Below are positions 42,227 through 52,109 of a stretch of DNA of 64,000 nt, one piece after another. The notes under the pieces were generated by a model. It saw only the letters and a list, made by a program, of their open reading frames with translations. It ran no database searches and had not been told where the DNA came from. Within the stretch, counting starts at the first letter, position 1. Every line of letters starts with the position of its first letter. Both the position numbers and the translations under genes were made by a program. The DNA comes from Flavobacterium panacagri (GTDB lineage: Bacteria; Bacteroidota; Bacteroidia; Flavobacteriales; Flavobacteriaceae): positions 4,092,001-4,156,000 of the forward strand of contig NZ_CP119766.1 in assembly GCF_030378165.1 (NCBI RefSeq). The letters are read 5' to 3'.

Positions 42227-43294
42227 ATGAACTCTATTCAAGCCAATAACTACCTCGTACATTTTAACCAAAATGCTTACGAAGCTTTAAATAAACATTT
42301 AAGAGAAAATAAATATTCTAATATATTTATAATCGTCGATGATCAAACCAATGAATATTGTCTTCCTAAATTTATTCCGCATTTAGAAACAGAATTGGCT
42401 ATTGAAATTATAGAGTTTGAAGCTGGTGAGGCCAATAAAAATATTGAGACTTGTATCGAGATTTGGAATATTTTAACAGAACTTGGAGGCGATAGAAAAT
42501 CGCTTGTAATTAATGTTGGTGGTGGTGTAGTTACAGATTTAGGAGGTTTTGTCGCTTCTACTTTTAAAAGAGGTGTTGATTTTATTAACGTGCCTACTAC
42601 TTTATTATCTATGGTAGATGCCTCTGTTGGAGGAAAAACAGGAGTTGACTTAGGAAATCTTAAAAACCAGATAGGCGTTATCAATGTGCCGCAGATGGTT
42701 TTAATCGATACAGAATATCTTGAAACTTTACCGCAAACTGAAATGCGCTCTGGATTGGCTGAAATGCTGAAGCACGGTTTGATTTATGATGCACCTTATT
42801 GGAGACAATTTTCTGATTTAAAATCTATTGTTTTTGACGAATTAGATCAATTGATTTATCGTTCAGTTGAAATTAAAAATGAAATTGTTATTCAGGATCC
42901 AACAGAGAAAAATATTCGTAAGGCATTGAATTTTGGGCATACTTTAGGACATGCTATCGAAAGTTACTTCTTAGAAAGTGAAGATAAAACAACTTTGCTG
43001 CATGGAGAAGCAATTGCTGTGGGAATGATTTTAGAAAGTTATATTTCATTGCAAAAAAATCTAATTACAGAACAAGAATACAGAGAAATAAAAACGATCA
43101 TCAAAGGCATTTATGATGATGTCATTTTTGAAGAAAATGATATCGATCCAATCTTAGAATTGCTTATTCATGACAAAAAAAATGAATACGGCACGATTCA
43201 ATTTGCATTAATTGAAGGAATCGGAAAGATAAAAATTAACCAATCCGTTGAAAATAAATCAATTCTAGACGCGTTTCAAGATTATAAATCTTAA
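42227..43294 (+). CDS. aroB: 3-Dehydroquinate synthase
   Basis: 355 residues, second step of the shikimate pathway to aromatic amino acids. Cofactor and metal residues are visible: GGGVVTDLGGFVASTFKRG (NAD region), TTLLSMVDASVGGKTGV, then the zinc ligands Glu in SGLAEMLKHG, His in NFGHTLGHAIES and His in LLHGEAIAVGM. The length is normal. It is followed by a 305-bp gap leading to speA. Confidence 0.93.
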   Translation: MNSIQANNYLVHFNQNAYEALNKHLRENKYSNIFIIVDDQTNEYCLPKFIPHLETELAIEIIEFEAGEANKNIETCIEIWNILTELGGDRKSLVINVGGGVVTDLGGFVASTFKRGVDFINVPTTLLSMVDASVGGKTGVDLGNLKNQIGVINVPQMVLIDTEYLETLPQTEMRSGLAEMLKHGLIYDAPYWRQFSDLKSIVFDELDQLIYRSVEIKNEIVIQDPTEKNIRKALNFGHTLGHAIESYFLESEDKTTLLHGEAIAVGMILESYISLQKNLITEQEYREIKTIIKGIYDDVIFEENDIDPILELLIHDKKNEYGTIQFALIEGIGKIKINQSVENKSILDAFQDYKS

Positions 43295-43350
43295 ACTTTT
43301 TTTAATCGAAAGCGTTGCATTTGGTATATTTTATTTTTTACATTTGCCCC

Positions 43351-43530
43351 ATGAAAACAAACAATCAGCGAAGACAATTTAGCTCTTACAGAAACCGCCT
43401 CAATAGTTCTTTATTAAGAATGTTGGATCGTTTCTATAATAGTAAAAGCCCATTTTGTTTTGATGTTTTCCAATGTTCAAAAGCGGAACATGAAAAGCTT
43501 CCGATTATATTTGCAAATATTAGAGTTTGA
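43351..43530 (+). CDS. Possible small protein in the speA leader
   Basis: 59-codon frame beginning MKTNNQRRQFSSYRNRLNSS, with an in-frame TTG/ATG extension to 43315 that I do not favour. A TACATTTG -7-like box at 43339-43346 would start transcription almost at the ATG. It lies in the 305-bp gap between aroB and speA, and its product is basic at the N-terminus. No family recognised. It could instead be an untranslated leader. Another TATATTTG at about 43506-43513 could drive speA. Confidence 0.35.
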   Translation: MKTNNQRRQFSSYRNRLNSSLLRMLDRFYNSKSPFCFDVFQCSKAEHEKLPIIFANIRV

Positions 43531-43599
43531 ATTTAAGATTTAGCATAAAAAACACTAAATTTAAAATACAATTACAATCTCTAAAACTTTGACAAATAA

Positions 43600-45003
43600 A
43601 TGAATACGAAATATTCTGATCTAATAAACCAAACATACTACTTCCCTCAAGAGGAATTTAAACTTAATAAAGACAACCTTTTGTTTCACAATATCGATTT
43701 AATGAAATTGGTTGAACAATATGGTACTCCATTAAAGTTTACTTATTTGCCTCAGATTTCTGAAAATATCAACAAAGCAAAAGCTTGGTTCAGAAAATCA
43801 ATGGAAAAGAACAAGTACGAAGCAAAATACTACTATTGTTACTGTACAAAAAGTTCTCATTTTGAATATATTATGAATGAGGCTTTCAAAAACAATATCC
43901 ATATCGAAACTTCATCTGCTTTTGATGTTAATATTGTGGAAAATTTATTAGAAAACGGAAAAATAAACAAAAGTACTTATGTAATTTGTAACGGTTTCAA
44001 AAGAGACGAATACATTAGTAATATTGCTAGATTAATCAATAATGGACATAAAAACACTATTCCAATTATTGATAATTATGAAGAATTAGATTTACTTCAG
44101 GCGGAGATTAAAGGGAAATTCAAAATCGGAATCCGTATTGCCGCTGAAGAAGAACCGAAGTTCGAGTTTTATACTTCTAGATTAGGAATTGGTTATAAAA
44201 ACATTGTTTCTTTCTATAAAAAACAAATTCAGGAGAATGATAAATTAGAGCTTAAAATGCTTCACTTTTTCATTAATACTGGAATTAATGATACATCATA
44301 TTACTGGAATGAGCTTGTAAAATGTATTAAAGTATACATTGCTCTTAAAAAAGAATGCCCTACTCTTGACGGTTTGAACATTGGCGGTGGTTTTCCAATT
44401 AAAAACTCACTAGCCTTTGAATATGATTATCAATATATGATTGATGAAATCATCAATCAGATAAAAATTGCTTGTGATGAAGCTGAAGTTGATGTTCCAA
44501 ATATATTTACGGAATTTGGATCCTTTACTGTAGGCGAAAGCGGTGGTGCAATCTATCAGATTTTGTATCAAAAACAACAAAATGATAGAGAAAAATGGAA
44601 TATGATCGATTCATCTTTCATTACCACTTTACCAGATACTTGGGCTATAAACAAACGTTTTATCATGCTGGCGGTAAACCGCTGGAATGATACTTACGAA
44701 CGGGTTCTGTTAGGAGGTCTGACTTGTGATAGTGACGACTATTATAATTCTGAACAAAATATGAATGCCATTTATCTTCCTAAGTATAATAAAGAAAAAC
44801 CACTATATATTGGATTCTTTAATACTGGCGCTTATCAAGAGACAATTGGAGGATACGGCGGTTTACACCACTGTTTAATCCCGCAACCAAAACATATTCT
44901 AATTGACAGAGACGAAAACGGAATTCTAGCTACCGAGGTTTTCTCAGAACAACAGACTTCTGATGACGTTTTAAAGATTTTAGGATATAAAAAAAAGTTG
45001 TAA
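43600..45003 (+). CDS. speA: Biosynthetic arginine decarboxylase (PLP type III fold)
   Basis: 467 residues, PLP-dependent, makes agmatine from arginine for polyamine synthesis. The N-terminal barrel carries the PLP lysine in YYYCYCTKSSHF and the glycine-rich GLNIGGGFPIKNS. The second domain ends DETWAINKRF-like (DTWAINKRFIML) with VLLGGLTCDSDDYY. It is shorter than the E. coli enzyme (about 630-660) because this branch lacks the large insertion. It is followed closely by the deoxyhypusine-synthase-like gene, supporting a polyamine role. Confidence 0.85.
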   Translation: MNTKYSDLINQTYYFPQEEFKLNKDNLLFHNIDLMKLVEQYGTPLKFTYLPQISENINKAKAWFRKSMEKNKYEAKYYYCYCTKSSHFEYIMNEAFKNNIHIETSSAFDVNIVENLLENGKINKSTYVICNGFKRDEYISNIARLINNGHKNTIPIIDNYEELDLLQAEIKGKFKIGIRIAAEEEPKFEFYTSRLGIGYKNIVSFYKKQIQENDKLELKMLHFFINTGINDTSYYWNELVKCIKVYIALKKECPTLDGLNIGGGFPIKNSLAFEYDYQYMIDEIINQIKIACDEAEVDVPNIFTEFGSFTVGESGGAIYQILYQKQQNDREKWNMIDSSFITTLPDTWAINKRFIMLAVNRWNDTYERVLLGGLTCDSDDYYNSEQNMNAIYLPKYNKEKPLYIGFFNTGAYQETIGGYGGLHHCLIPQPKHILIDRDENGILATEVFSEQQTSDDVLKILGYKKKL

Positions 45004-45114
45004 AAAAAAACGGCAAATTAAGTAATGGATATCTTTAGAAAATTCTTAATTTGCATTAACATCCAAAAAAGGTTAAACTTTTTAATTCAAAAAAAAAAAA
45101 CAAAAACAAAAGAA

Positions 45115-46083
45115 ATGAAAGGACCAATCAGTCAGTTTATTGAAAAACATTATTTGCATTTCAACTCTGCTTCATTAGTAGATGCTGCAAAAGCTTATGA
45201 GCAGCAATTAGCCGATGGCGCAAAGATGCTTGTGAGTATGGCTGGCGCAATGAGTACAGCTGAAATTGGTAAAATTTTTGCCGAAGTAATTAGACAAGAC
45301 AAAGTACACATTATTTCATGTACAGGAGCAAATCTAGAAGAAGATATCATGAATTTAGTTGCTCATTCTCATTATGAAAGAGTACCGAATTATCGTGATT
45401 TAACTCCAGAAGACGAATGGGCTTTATTAGAAAGAGGATTAAATCGTGTTACTGACACTTGTATCCCTGAACATGAAGCATTCCGTCGTTTACAAAAGCA
45501 TATTTACAAGATTTGGAAAGATGCAGACGATAAAGGAGAACGTTATTTTCCTCATGAATTTATGTATAAAATGTTGCTATCTGGTGTTCTAGAAGAATAT
45601 TATGAGATCGACTTAAAAGATAGCTGGATGTATGCAGCGGCAGAGAAAAATTTACCTATTATTGTTCCAGGATGGGAAGATAGTACAATGGGAAATATCT
45701 TTGCTTCATACGTAATCAAAGGAGATTTAAAAGCTTCTACTATGAAATCTGGAATTGAATACATGACTTTCTTAGCTGATTGGTATTCAAAAAACAGCTC
45801 TAATGGAATTGGATTCTTCCAAATCGGTGGTGGTATTGCGGGTGACTTCCCTATCTGTGTTGTGCCAATGCTATATCAAGACATGGAAATGCATGATGTT
45901 CCATTCTGGAGCTATTTCTGTCAGATTTCAGATTCAACAACTAGTTATGGATCTTATTCAGGAGCGGTTCCTAATGAGAAAATCACTTGGGGTAAATTAG
46001 ATATCAAAACCCCTAAATTTATTATTGAGTCGGATGCTACAATTGTTGCTCCGTTAATTTTCGCATATTTATTAGATTTATAG
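45115..46083 (+). CDS. Deoxyhypusine-synthase-like protein (probable polyamine enzyme)
   Basis: 322 residues from the ATG at 45115, preceded by an A-rich leader (45088-45114); an ATG at 45025 would add 30 lysine-rich residues. Core motifs match the family: MLVSMAGAMSTAEIGKIFAE, IISCTGANLEEDIMN, IIVPGWEDSTMGNIFASY, QIGGGIAGDFPICVVP and the end SWGK-like ITWGKLD (putative active-site Lys). Bacteria do not make hypusine, and several homologues of this family act as homospermidine synthases. Position next to speA suggests transfer of an aminobutyl group in polyamine synthesis here too; that is inference. Confidence 0.82.
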   Translation: MKGPISQFIEKHYLHFNSASLVDAAKAYEQQLADGAKMLVSMAGAMSTAEIGKIFAEVIRQDKVHIISCTGANLEEDIMNLVAHSHYERVPNYRDLTPEDEWALLERGLNRVTDTCIPEHEAFRRLQKHIYKIWKDADDKGERYFPHEFMYKMLLSGVLEEYYEIDLKDSWMYAAAEKNLPIIVPGWEDSTMGNIFASYVIKGDLKASTMKSGIEYMTFLADWYSKNSSNGIGFFQIGGGIAGDFPICVVPMLYQDMEMHDVPFWSYFCQISDSTTSYGSYSGAVPNEKITWGKLDIKTPKFIIESDATIVAPLIFAYLLDL

Positions 46084-46091
46084 AATAATTT

Positions 46092-46508
46092 ATGAAAAGA
46101 GTTATAGTAGACTACGCTAAACTTACCAATGAAATTTTAAACCTTTTGGTTGAAAAATTTCCTGATGGTTACGATGATTCGGATGTAATCCGTTTTAGAA
46201 ATGCTAAAAACGAATTGGTTGAGGCAGTTGAAGTACGTACTGAGGACACTATTTACTTAGTTAAAATTAGTACTAAACTTGCTGACAGAATTGAAAACTA
46301 CGATGAAGATGATGATTTAGATGTTGATGTAGATGCAATTGCACCAGTAAAAGGTATGGATCTTGATGATGATATTAGCGACGACGATGACGACGATGAT
46401 GACAATCAAGATAAACCAGATTCTGACGGTGGAGAGGATGATGACGATGATGATGACAACGATAAAGCAGATACTGATTACGATGAAGATGAAGAGGATG
46501 AAGATTAA
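46092..46508 (+). CDS. Small acidic protein with Asp-rich tail
   Basis: 138 residues. The first ~80 form a folded domain (VIVDYAKLTNEILNLLVEKF, then RNAKNELVEAVEVRTEDTIY). From residue 80 on the chain is almost only Asp, Glu and Asn with runs of up to eight Asp, an extremely acidic disordered tail. It lies 8 bp after the deoxyhypusine-synthase-like gene, so the three genes form one operon. Function unknown; the tail could bind cations, polyamines or basic proteins. A similar Flavobacterium protein may be mislabelled DNA primase in databases. Confidence 0.75.
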   Translation: MKRVIVDYAKLTNEILNLLVEKFPDGYDDSDVIRFRNAKNELVEAVEVRTEDTIYLVKISTKLADRIENYDEDDDLDVDVDAIAPVKGMDLDDDISDDDDDDDDNQDKPDSDGGEDDDDDDDNDKADTDYDEDEEDED

Positions 46509-46529
46509 TTCATTTTCTTTGAAATAAAT

Positions 46530-46558
46530 AAAAGGAACTCTATTGGGTTCCTTTTTTT
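46530..46558 (+). terminator. Terminator of the polyamine operon
   Basis: AAAAGGAAC and GTTCCTTTT pair across an 8-base loop and are followed by a T run. Confidence 0.8.
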
Positions 46559-46651
46559 ATATTTTGAATTAAACTTTAAATAAAATTTATATTTTTATGT
46601 TTTGTAAGATTATTTTTAAATTTACCCACTCAACATAAAAATTATACGCCA

Positions 46652-48766
46652 ATGACTTCAGAAATTTTACACGCAACTTTAAAAGAAAATTTTGGGTTTG
46701 AAAAATTCAGACCAAATCAGGAAAATATAATAAGTACGATACTTTCGGGACAGGATGCATTAGCTATTATGCCTACTGGTGGTGGAAAATCAATATGTTT
46801 TCAGCTTCCGGCTTTAATATTACCTGGAATTACAATTGTAATTTCTCCTCTGATTGCTTTAATGAAAGATCAGGTTGATAGTTTAAAAACTAATGGAATA
46901 GCAGCTTGTTATATTAATAGTTCGCAATCTTCTCAAGAGCAGCAGTATTATATTGATAATTTAAAATCAAATCATTTTAAATTAGTTTATATCGCTCCCG
47001 AAAGTTTATCTTATTTGGATATGGCTTTTAATGAATTGACAATTAGCTTGATCGCAATTGATGAAGCACACTGTATTTCCTCTTGGGGACATGACTTCAG
47101 GCCGGCTTATACCAATTTAGGTTATTTAAAAAGCCGCTTCCCTTCTACTCCTGTTTTGGCCTTAACAGCTACAGCTGACAAAGCTACTCGTACAGATATT
47201 ACAAAACAATTGAATCTTAAAAAACCGAAAACTTTTATTGCTTCTTTTGATCGAAAAAACCTAAGTTTAGAAGTACGTCCAGCTTTAGATCGAGTTAAGC
47301 AAATAATTGATTTTGTAGAAGATAAACCTAATGAATCTGGGATTATTTATTGTCTAAGCCGTAAAACAACTGAAGAACTTGCTGAAAAATTAAAGAAAAA
47401 TGGCATTACCGCCAAAGCTTATCATGCTGGTTTAGATAATGATACACGAGCTAAAACTCAGGATCAGTTTATTAATGACGATTGTCAGGTTGTTTGTGCG
47501 ACTATTGCTTTTGGAATGGGAATTGACAAATCAAATGTACGCTGGGTCATTCATTATAATCTCCCAAAGAATATTGAAGGTTATTATCAGGAAATCGGCA
47601 GAGCTGGTCGTGATGGCCTTCCCGCAGAAACCATTCTATTTGAAAGTTATGCTGATGTAATTCAGCTTCAGAAATTTGCTTCAGAGGGATTAAACGCAGA
47701 TATCCAACTGGCAAAATTGGATCGTATGAAACAATATGCAGATGCTGTCAGCTGTCGCAGAAAAATTTTGCTTTCTTATTTTGGAGAACTGGTAACTGAA
47801 AATTGCGGAAACTGCGATATTTGCAAAAATCCTCCAACTTTTTTCGATGGAACGATTCTAGCGCAGAAAGCATTATCTGCTATTACACGTTTAAAAGAAT
47901 CTGAACCTTTAGCTGTTATTGTAGACTTTCTAAGAGGCTCGAGAAATGCGTATATCTACGAAAAAAATTATCAAGAGCTAAAAACGTATGGAATTGGCGG
48001 TGATGTATCTTGGTATGACTGGAATCAATATTTAATTCAATTAATAAATTTAGGATATTGCGAAATTGCCTTTCATCAGCATAATAAAATATTGCTTACT
48101 CCTTTTGCCAAAAAAGTTTTATTTGAGGGTGAAAAAGTAAAGCTCACAACAGTCGTTAAAAAAGTTATTGAAAAAGCAGAAGCTAAAGAGATTAAAACTA
48201 GAGCAGTTAAAAATTCTTTATTTGAAACACTTCGCAAATTGCGTTACGAAATTGCAAAAGAAGAAGAAGTTCCAGCTTATGTTATTTTTAGTGATGCCTC
48301 TTTACGTCAAATGGAAATTTTAAAACCAATGAGTGATGAAGAGTTTCTTGCTGTTGAAGGTGTTGGAAAAGCAAAATTGGAAAAATATGGAGACGATTTC
48401 ATCAAAGCTATTATTGAATTTGAAAGAAATAAATCGGTTGTTAAAAAAGAGAAAAAAGACAGTACATATTCGAAAACATTAGAATTATTTCAAAGCGGAA
48501 TTTCTGTAAAAGAAATTGCAGAACAACGAAATCTAGGAGAAACTACAATTATTTCTCATTTAGCTAAATTATACGTTGACGGAAATGACATCGATTTAAA
48601 TCAATTTGTTTCTGAAGATGAAATTTTGAAAATTGAAAAAGCTCAGATAGAATTGGAGAAGCCTGAAGCACTAAGACCGTACTTTGAATATTTTGAAGAA
48701 AAAATGTCTTATGATAAAATTCGATTTGGATTGGCGTTTTTAGAAAGAAAACACCAAAAAGCTTAA
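46652..48766 (+). CDS. recQ: ATP-dependent DNA helicase RecQ
   Basis: 704 residues. SF2 helicase motifs: PTGGGKSICFQLP (Walker A), IDEAHCISSWGHDFRP, ALTATADKATR, IIYCLSRKTTEELA and YYQEIGRAGRDGLP. Zinc-binding Cys block CRRKILLSYFGELVTENCGN followed by CDIC. Next come the RQC winged helix and an HRDC domain (about 515-590). A C-terminal extension (about 600-700, TLELFQSGISVKEIAEQRNL) is the HTH_40 helix-turn-helix found in Bacteroidota RecQ. Acts in recombination and fork repair. Single gene, ended by a strong hairpin. Confidence 0.93.
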   Translation: MTSEILHATLKENFGFEKFRPNQENIISTILSGQDALAIMPTGGGKSICFQLPALILPGITIVISPLIALMKDQVDSLKTNGIAACYINSSQSSQEQQYYIDNLKSNHFKLVYIAPESLSYLDMAFNELTISLIAIDEAHCISSWGHDFRPAYTNLGYLKSRFPSTPVLALTATADKATRTDITKQLNLKKPKTFIASFDRKNLSLEVRPALDRVKQIIDFVEDKPNESGIIYCLSRKTTEELAEKLKKNGITAKAYHAGLDNDTRAKTQDQFINDDCQVVCATIAFGMGIDKSNVRWVIHYNLPKNIEGYYQEIGRAGRDGLPAETILFESYADVIQLQKFASEGLNADIQLAKLDRMKQYADAVSCRRKILLSYFGELVTENCGNCDICKNPPTFFDGTILAQKALSAITRLKESEPLAVIVDFLRGSRNAYIYEKNYQELKTYGIGGDVSWYDWNQYLIQLINLGYCEIAFHQHNKILLTPFAKKVLFEGEKVKLTTVVKKVIEKAEAKEIKTRAVKNSLFETLRKLRYEIAKEEEVPAYVIFSDASLRQMEILKPMSDEEFLAVEGVGKAKLEKYGDDFIKAIIEFERNKSVVKKEKKDSTYSKTLELFQSGISVKEIAEQRNLGETTIISHLAKLYVDGNDIDLNQFVSEDEILKIEKAQIELEKPEALRPYFEYFEEKMSYDKIRFGLAFLERKHQKA

Positions 48767-48840
48767 AAAAATATGTAAACCAAAATTTCAAAACTGGCTT
48801 CGCCTTCGTTTCTCAGAACTACAGGATTGAACAAGAATAG

Positions 48841-48872
48841 TAAACCCGACAGCTTTAAAACTGTCGGGTTTA
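48841..48872. terminator. Bidirectional terminator, perfect 12-bp stem
   Basis: TAAACCCGACAG and CTGTCGGGTTTA around an 8-base loop, between recQ and the convergent DinB gene, followed by ACTTTTT. Confidence 0.88.
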
Positions 48873-48893
48873 CTTTTTCTTTAAATTGAAACT

Positions 48894-49409
48894 TTATAAA
48901 TATCTCTCTTCAAAAACTTTTTGATGATGTTTTTGGTGTCCAATTATAATAAAACCTAAAGCTCGAACAGAAATTTGATTACCAGAGGCAGTTCCTATTC
49001 TTTTGAGTTGATCGTCAGATAAACTTTTATAAAACAACATATTAGAATGTCTTACAGCAGAAAGCTCCGTTAACAAATCCTGTAGATGTCTTGAATTAGC
49101 ATCGGTATTATCTGCATAATCTTGTTCTTCAAAACTTGGTAATGGCGTCTTATCATTTCTTGAAAAACGCAAAGCTCTGTAAGCAAAAATGCGTTCAGTA
49201 TCAATGACATGCTGGATTATTTCTTTAATAGTCCATTTTCCTTCTGCGTAACGATAATCAAATTTATCCATTGGAATATTTTGAACAAATCGGATAAATT
49301 CATGCAGAGAGATTTCCAATTCTTCAATCAATTTTCCGTCACCCGCTTGTTTCAGATAAGTTCCGAAATGGCCTGAGTATTCATTTTCTAAAATATCGCT
49401 GACATTCAT
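48894..49409 (-). CDS. DinB-family protein
   Basis: 171 residues of a four-helix bundle. Metal-ligand histidines are visible in WTIKEIIQHVIDTERIFAYR and the C-terminal GFIIIGHQKHHQKVFEERY. DinB/YfiT proteins often act as thiol-dependent S-transferases, and bacillithiol-dependent members exist; this is of interest because a YpdA-like bacillithiol reductase lies at the window end, but I cannot show a link. It lies 23 bp after the ppc gene and may be co-transcribed. Confidence 0.85.
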   Translation of the reverse strand: MNVSDILENEYSGHFGTYLKQAGDGKLIEELEISLHEFIRFVQNIPMDKFDYRYAEGKWTIKEIIQHVIDTERIFAYRALRFSRNDKTPLPSFEEQDYADNTDANSRHLQDLLTELSAVRHSNMLFYKSLSDDQLKRIGTASGNQISVRALGFIIIGHQKHHQKVFEERYL

Positions 49410-49432
49410 GTTTTTAAATTTAAAATTTCGTT

Positions 49433-52018
49433 TTAAGCAGAGTTTCTACTTGCATTAGTATTTCCAAAAAGAGATCTCGTTACGATTTTTTCGTAAACTT
49501 TGATCAAATCTTCGTTCGGAGTTTCTGCTTTATTTAATTCGTTAATTCTCAATAAAGCATATTGCTGAATTGTTAATAATGGCAATACAATACGCTCTCT
49601 AATTTGAATTGAGGCGATACCATCGGGATAATTTTCCATCAATGTTTTATGACCTGCAATTTTCAAAAGAAGTCTTTTAGTTTCCAAAAACTCTGTATGG
49701 ATAATGTTCCAAAATTCTCCAAACTCAGGATCTTTACTCATGTAAGCTGTCAATGGTAAAAAAGATTTTGCTAATGACATCATACTATTCTCTAATAACG
49801 TCTTGAAGAATAATGAATTATGGTACAAATCGCTTACTTTGTTCCATTGCCCGCTTTCTTCAAAATGTTTTAAAGCTGAACCTACACCAAAGAATCCAGG
49901 TACGTTTTGTTTTAACTGACTCCAAGAACCCACAAACGGAATCGCTCTTAAGTCAGCAAAATCAAGAGATTCTGATTTACTTCTTTTAGATGGACGGCTT
50001 CCAATGTTTGTTTTAGAGTAGTATTTCAGTGTACTCATTTTTTCCAAATAAGGAATAAATTTGGGATGATTCTTAAAACTTAAATATTTTTGATAACCCA
50101 AATCGGCTAACTGATTCAAAATCTCAGTTTCATCTGCAGACAATTCATTTTTTTCTTTTCCAAAAACCTGATTAGTTACACCAGCAGTCAATAAGTTCTC
50201 AATATTATAACGGCAAGAATCTAAAGTTCCAAAATTAGAACTGATAGTTTGTCCCTGAACTGTAATTTGAATTTCTTTATTTTCAATTTTTGGCCCTAAA
50301 GAAGCATAGAATTTATGTGTTTTTCCTCCGCCACGTGCAGGAGGCCCTCCACGTCCATCAAAGAAAATCGCTTTAATTCCGTATTTTCTTGAAATTTCAG
50401 TCAACGAAATCTTTGCCTGGTAAATACTCCAGTTCGCCATTAAATAACCACCGTCTTTTGTTCCGTCAGAGAAACCAAGCATTATTGTTTGCTCATTTCC
50501 TCTTGATTTTAAATGTTTAGCATATTCAGGATTAGTATACAACTGCTCCATAATAGAATGTGCATTTTGTAAATCATCAACAGACTCGAAAAGCGGAATA
50601 ACATCTACAGAAGGATTTTCCCAATTATTCAGACGAATCATGGCAAAAGTTTCCATTACATTCAAAGCACTTTCGTTATTACTAATAATATAACGATTAG
50701 CTCCTTCTTCTCCATTATTCTTCTGAATGGTTTTAATTGCCTGAACAGATTCTAAAGTAGATCTTGTAATTTCATCTTCGAAATCAGCTGGATTTAAATC
50801 TCCTTTAACTTTGGACAAAACATCAATTTTTTGATCTTCTGTCAACTCATAATAATTTGTTGGAAAAATTGAAGAACCAGAGTTTAAATAAAAATCTACA
50901 ACATCTTTAAAAACTTTATTATGGATTTTACTGTTTTGACGAATATCTAAAGTAGCAAAATGGAAGCCAAACAAATTGATTTTTACCAATAAAGCCTCTA
51001 ATTCATCTAGATATAAAGACTGATGTTTTTCGATTATGATTGCTCTAATTGTATTTAACTGTGTCAATAATTCTTCTAAAGTAATAAAAATATCCCCTTT
51101 AGAATAGAATACAGAACGGTAAAGTTTATGTTCAAGATCTGATACTAAACTATCTACACCTGAGAAAGTTAACTTACGTTTTAGATTTCTCATTTCTACA
51201 TAATAACACTTTAAAATTGAAGTTCTTAAACGATCTGCAACTTTAAGTGTAATTTCTGTAGTAACGAATGGATTTCCGTCACGATCACCTCCAGGCCAGA
51301 AACCAAGTTTGATTAATTGGTTTTCAATTGGAGTTCCTTCTTTAATATTTTTTTGAAGGTAATGTACAATTTCTCCAGCTGTAGCATAAAATACATTTTC
51401 CAAGTACCAGATCAAACTTACCGCTTCATCATAAGGATTTGGTTTTTCATGCTGAATAAAAGGAGTTTTTCCCAGCTGTGCGAGCAATTGTTTAATCTGT
51501 AATAAATCGTTCTGACGAATTGCTTCTGTCAAATCGTTAATAATTCCTAATACAGGGCCAGGATAAAATTGTGTTGGGTGCGCTGTTAGAACCGTACGAA
51601 CATTGAAGTTTTCTAAAAACTCTACCAATTCATCATCTTTTTCTTTTGCATCTGATTTTTCTTTAATATCACGTAAAGACCCGCGTCCTTCCATATTGTT
51701 TACTTCTGGAAAAGCAGCATCTTCAATTGCATCAAATAATACAATCTGGCGCTCTATGTACTGGATAAATCGAAACATTAAGTCGATTTTTTCAGTTTCT
51801 GAAGCGTTACTTAGAAATTTATTAGAGAAAAAATCAAAAATTTCTTTTGGAGTTTCTTGTTTTTTAAAGCCCGTTTCGCACGTTTCTGTAAATAAAGGCA
51901 GTAAAACTCCCGTATTATCTATAGAATCAAATGGTAATGTTATAAAAACACTATTATAGATGTGGTATTTTGAGAGAACGTCTTGATTAAAACGCTCAAT
52001 TTTCGGCAACGTATACAT
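49433..52018 (-). CDS. ppc: Phosphoenolpyruvate carboxylase
   Basis: 861 residues, slightly short for the enzyme. It carboxylates PEP to oxaloacetate to refill the citric acid cycle. Catalytic blocks: VRTVLTAHPTQFYPGPV (His147), FWPGGDRDGNPFV, IMLGFSDGTKDGGYL, FFDGRGGPPARGGG, and the conserved C-terminal Arg-Asn end (NTNASRNSA). The Gln after TAHPT replaces the Glu of most bacterial forms, as in other Bacteroidota. It lies downstream of an Lrp gene but with a terminator between them. Confidence 0.92.
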   Translation of the reverse strand: MYTLPKIERFNQDVLSKYHIYNSVFITLPFDSIDNTGVLLPLFTETCETGFKKQETPKEIFDFFSNKFLSNASETEKIDLMFRFIQYIERQIVLFDAIEDAAFPEVNNMEGRGSLRDIKEKSDAKEKDDELVEFLENFNVRTVLTAHPTQFYPGPVLGIINDLTEAIRQNDLLQIKQLLAQLGKTPFIQHEKPNPYDEAVSLIWYLENVFYATAGEIVHYLQKNIKEGTPIENQLIKLGFWPGGDRDGNPFVTTEITLKVADRLRTSILKCYYVEMRNLKRKLTFSGVDSLVSDLEHKLYRSVFYSKGDIFITLEELLTQLNTIRAIIIEKHQSLYLDELEALLVKINLFGFHFATLDIRQNSKIHNKVFKDVVDFYLNSGSSIFPTNYYELTEDQKIDVLSKVKGDLNPADFEDEITRSTLESVQAIKTIQKNNGEEGANRYIISNNESALNVMETFAMIRLNNWENPSVDVIPLFESVDDLQNAHSIMEQLYTNPEYAKHLKSRGNEQTIMLGFSDGTKDGGYLMANWSIYQAKISLTEISRKYGIKAIFFDGRGGPPARGGGKTHKFYASLGPKIENKEIQITVQGQTISSNFGTLDSCRYNIENLLTAGVTNQVFGKEKNELSADETEILNQLADLGYQKYLSFKNHPKFIPYLEKMSTLKYYSKTNIGSRPSKRSKSESLDFADLRAIPFVGSWSQLKQNVPGFFGVGSALKHFEESGQWNKVSDLYHNSLFFKTLLENSMMSLAKSFLPLTAYMSKDPEFGEFWNIIHTEFLETKRLLLKIAGHKTLMENYPDGIASIQIRERIVLPLLTIQQYALLRINELNKAETPNEDLIKVYEKIVTRSLFGNTNASRNSA

Positions 52019-52051
52019 AATCGTGTTATAGTTGGTTGGTTAATTAGTCAT

Positions 52052-52079
52052 AAAAAAACCCCAAGAATAAACTTGAGGT
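52052..52079 (-). terminator. Terminator of the Lrp gene
   Basis: On the minus strand CCTCAAG-TTTATT-CTTGGGG is followed by seven Ts, upstream of ppc. Confidence 0.75.
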
Positions 52080-52109
52080 ATATTTTAATATAGCATTCAA
52101 GAAAAGTTA

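Noticed and set aside
46300..46508. GAC/GAT repeats as a tandem repeat or phase-variable tract
   Set aside because: Codons vary throughout and no regular unit is present; it simply encodes an Asp-rich tail.
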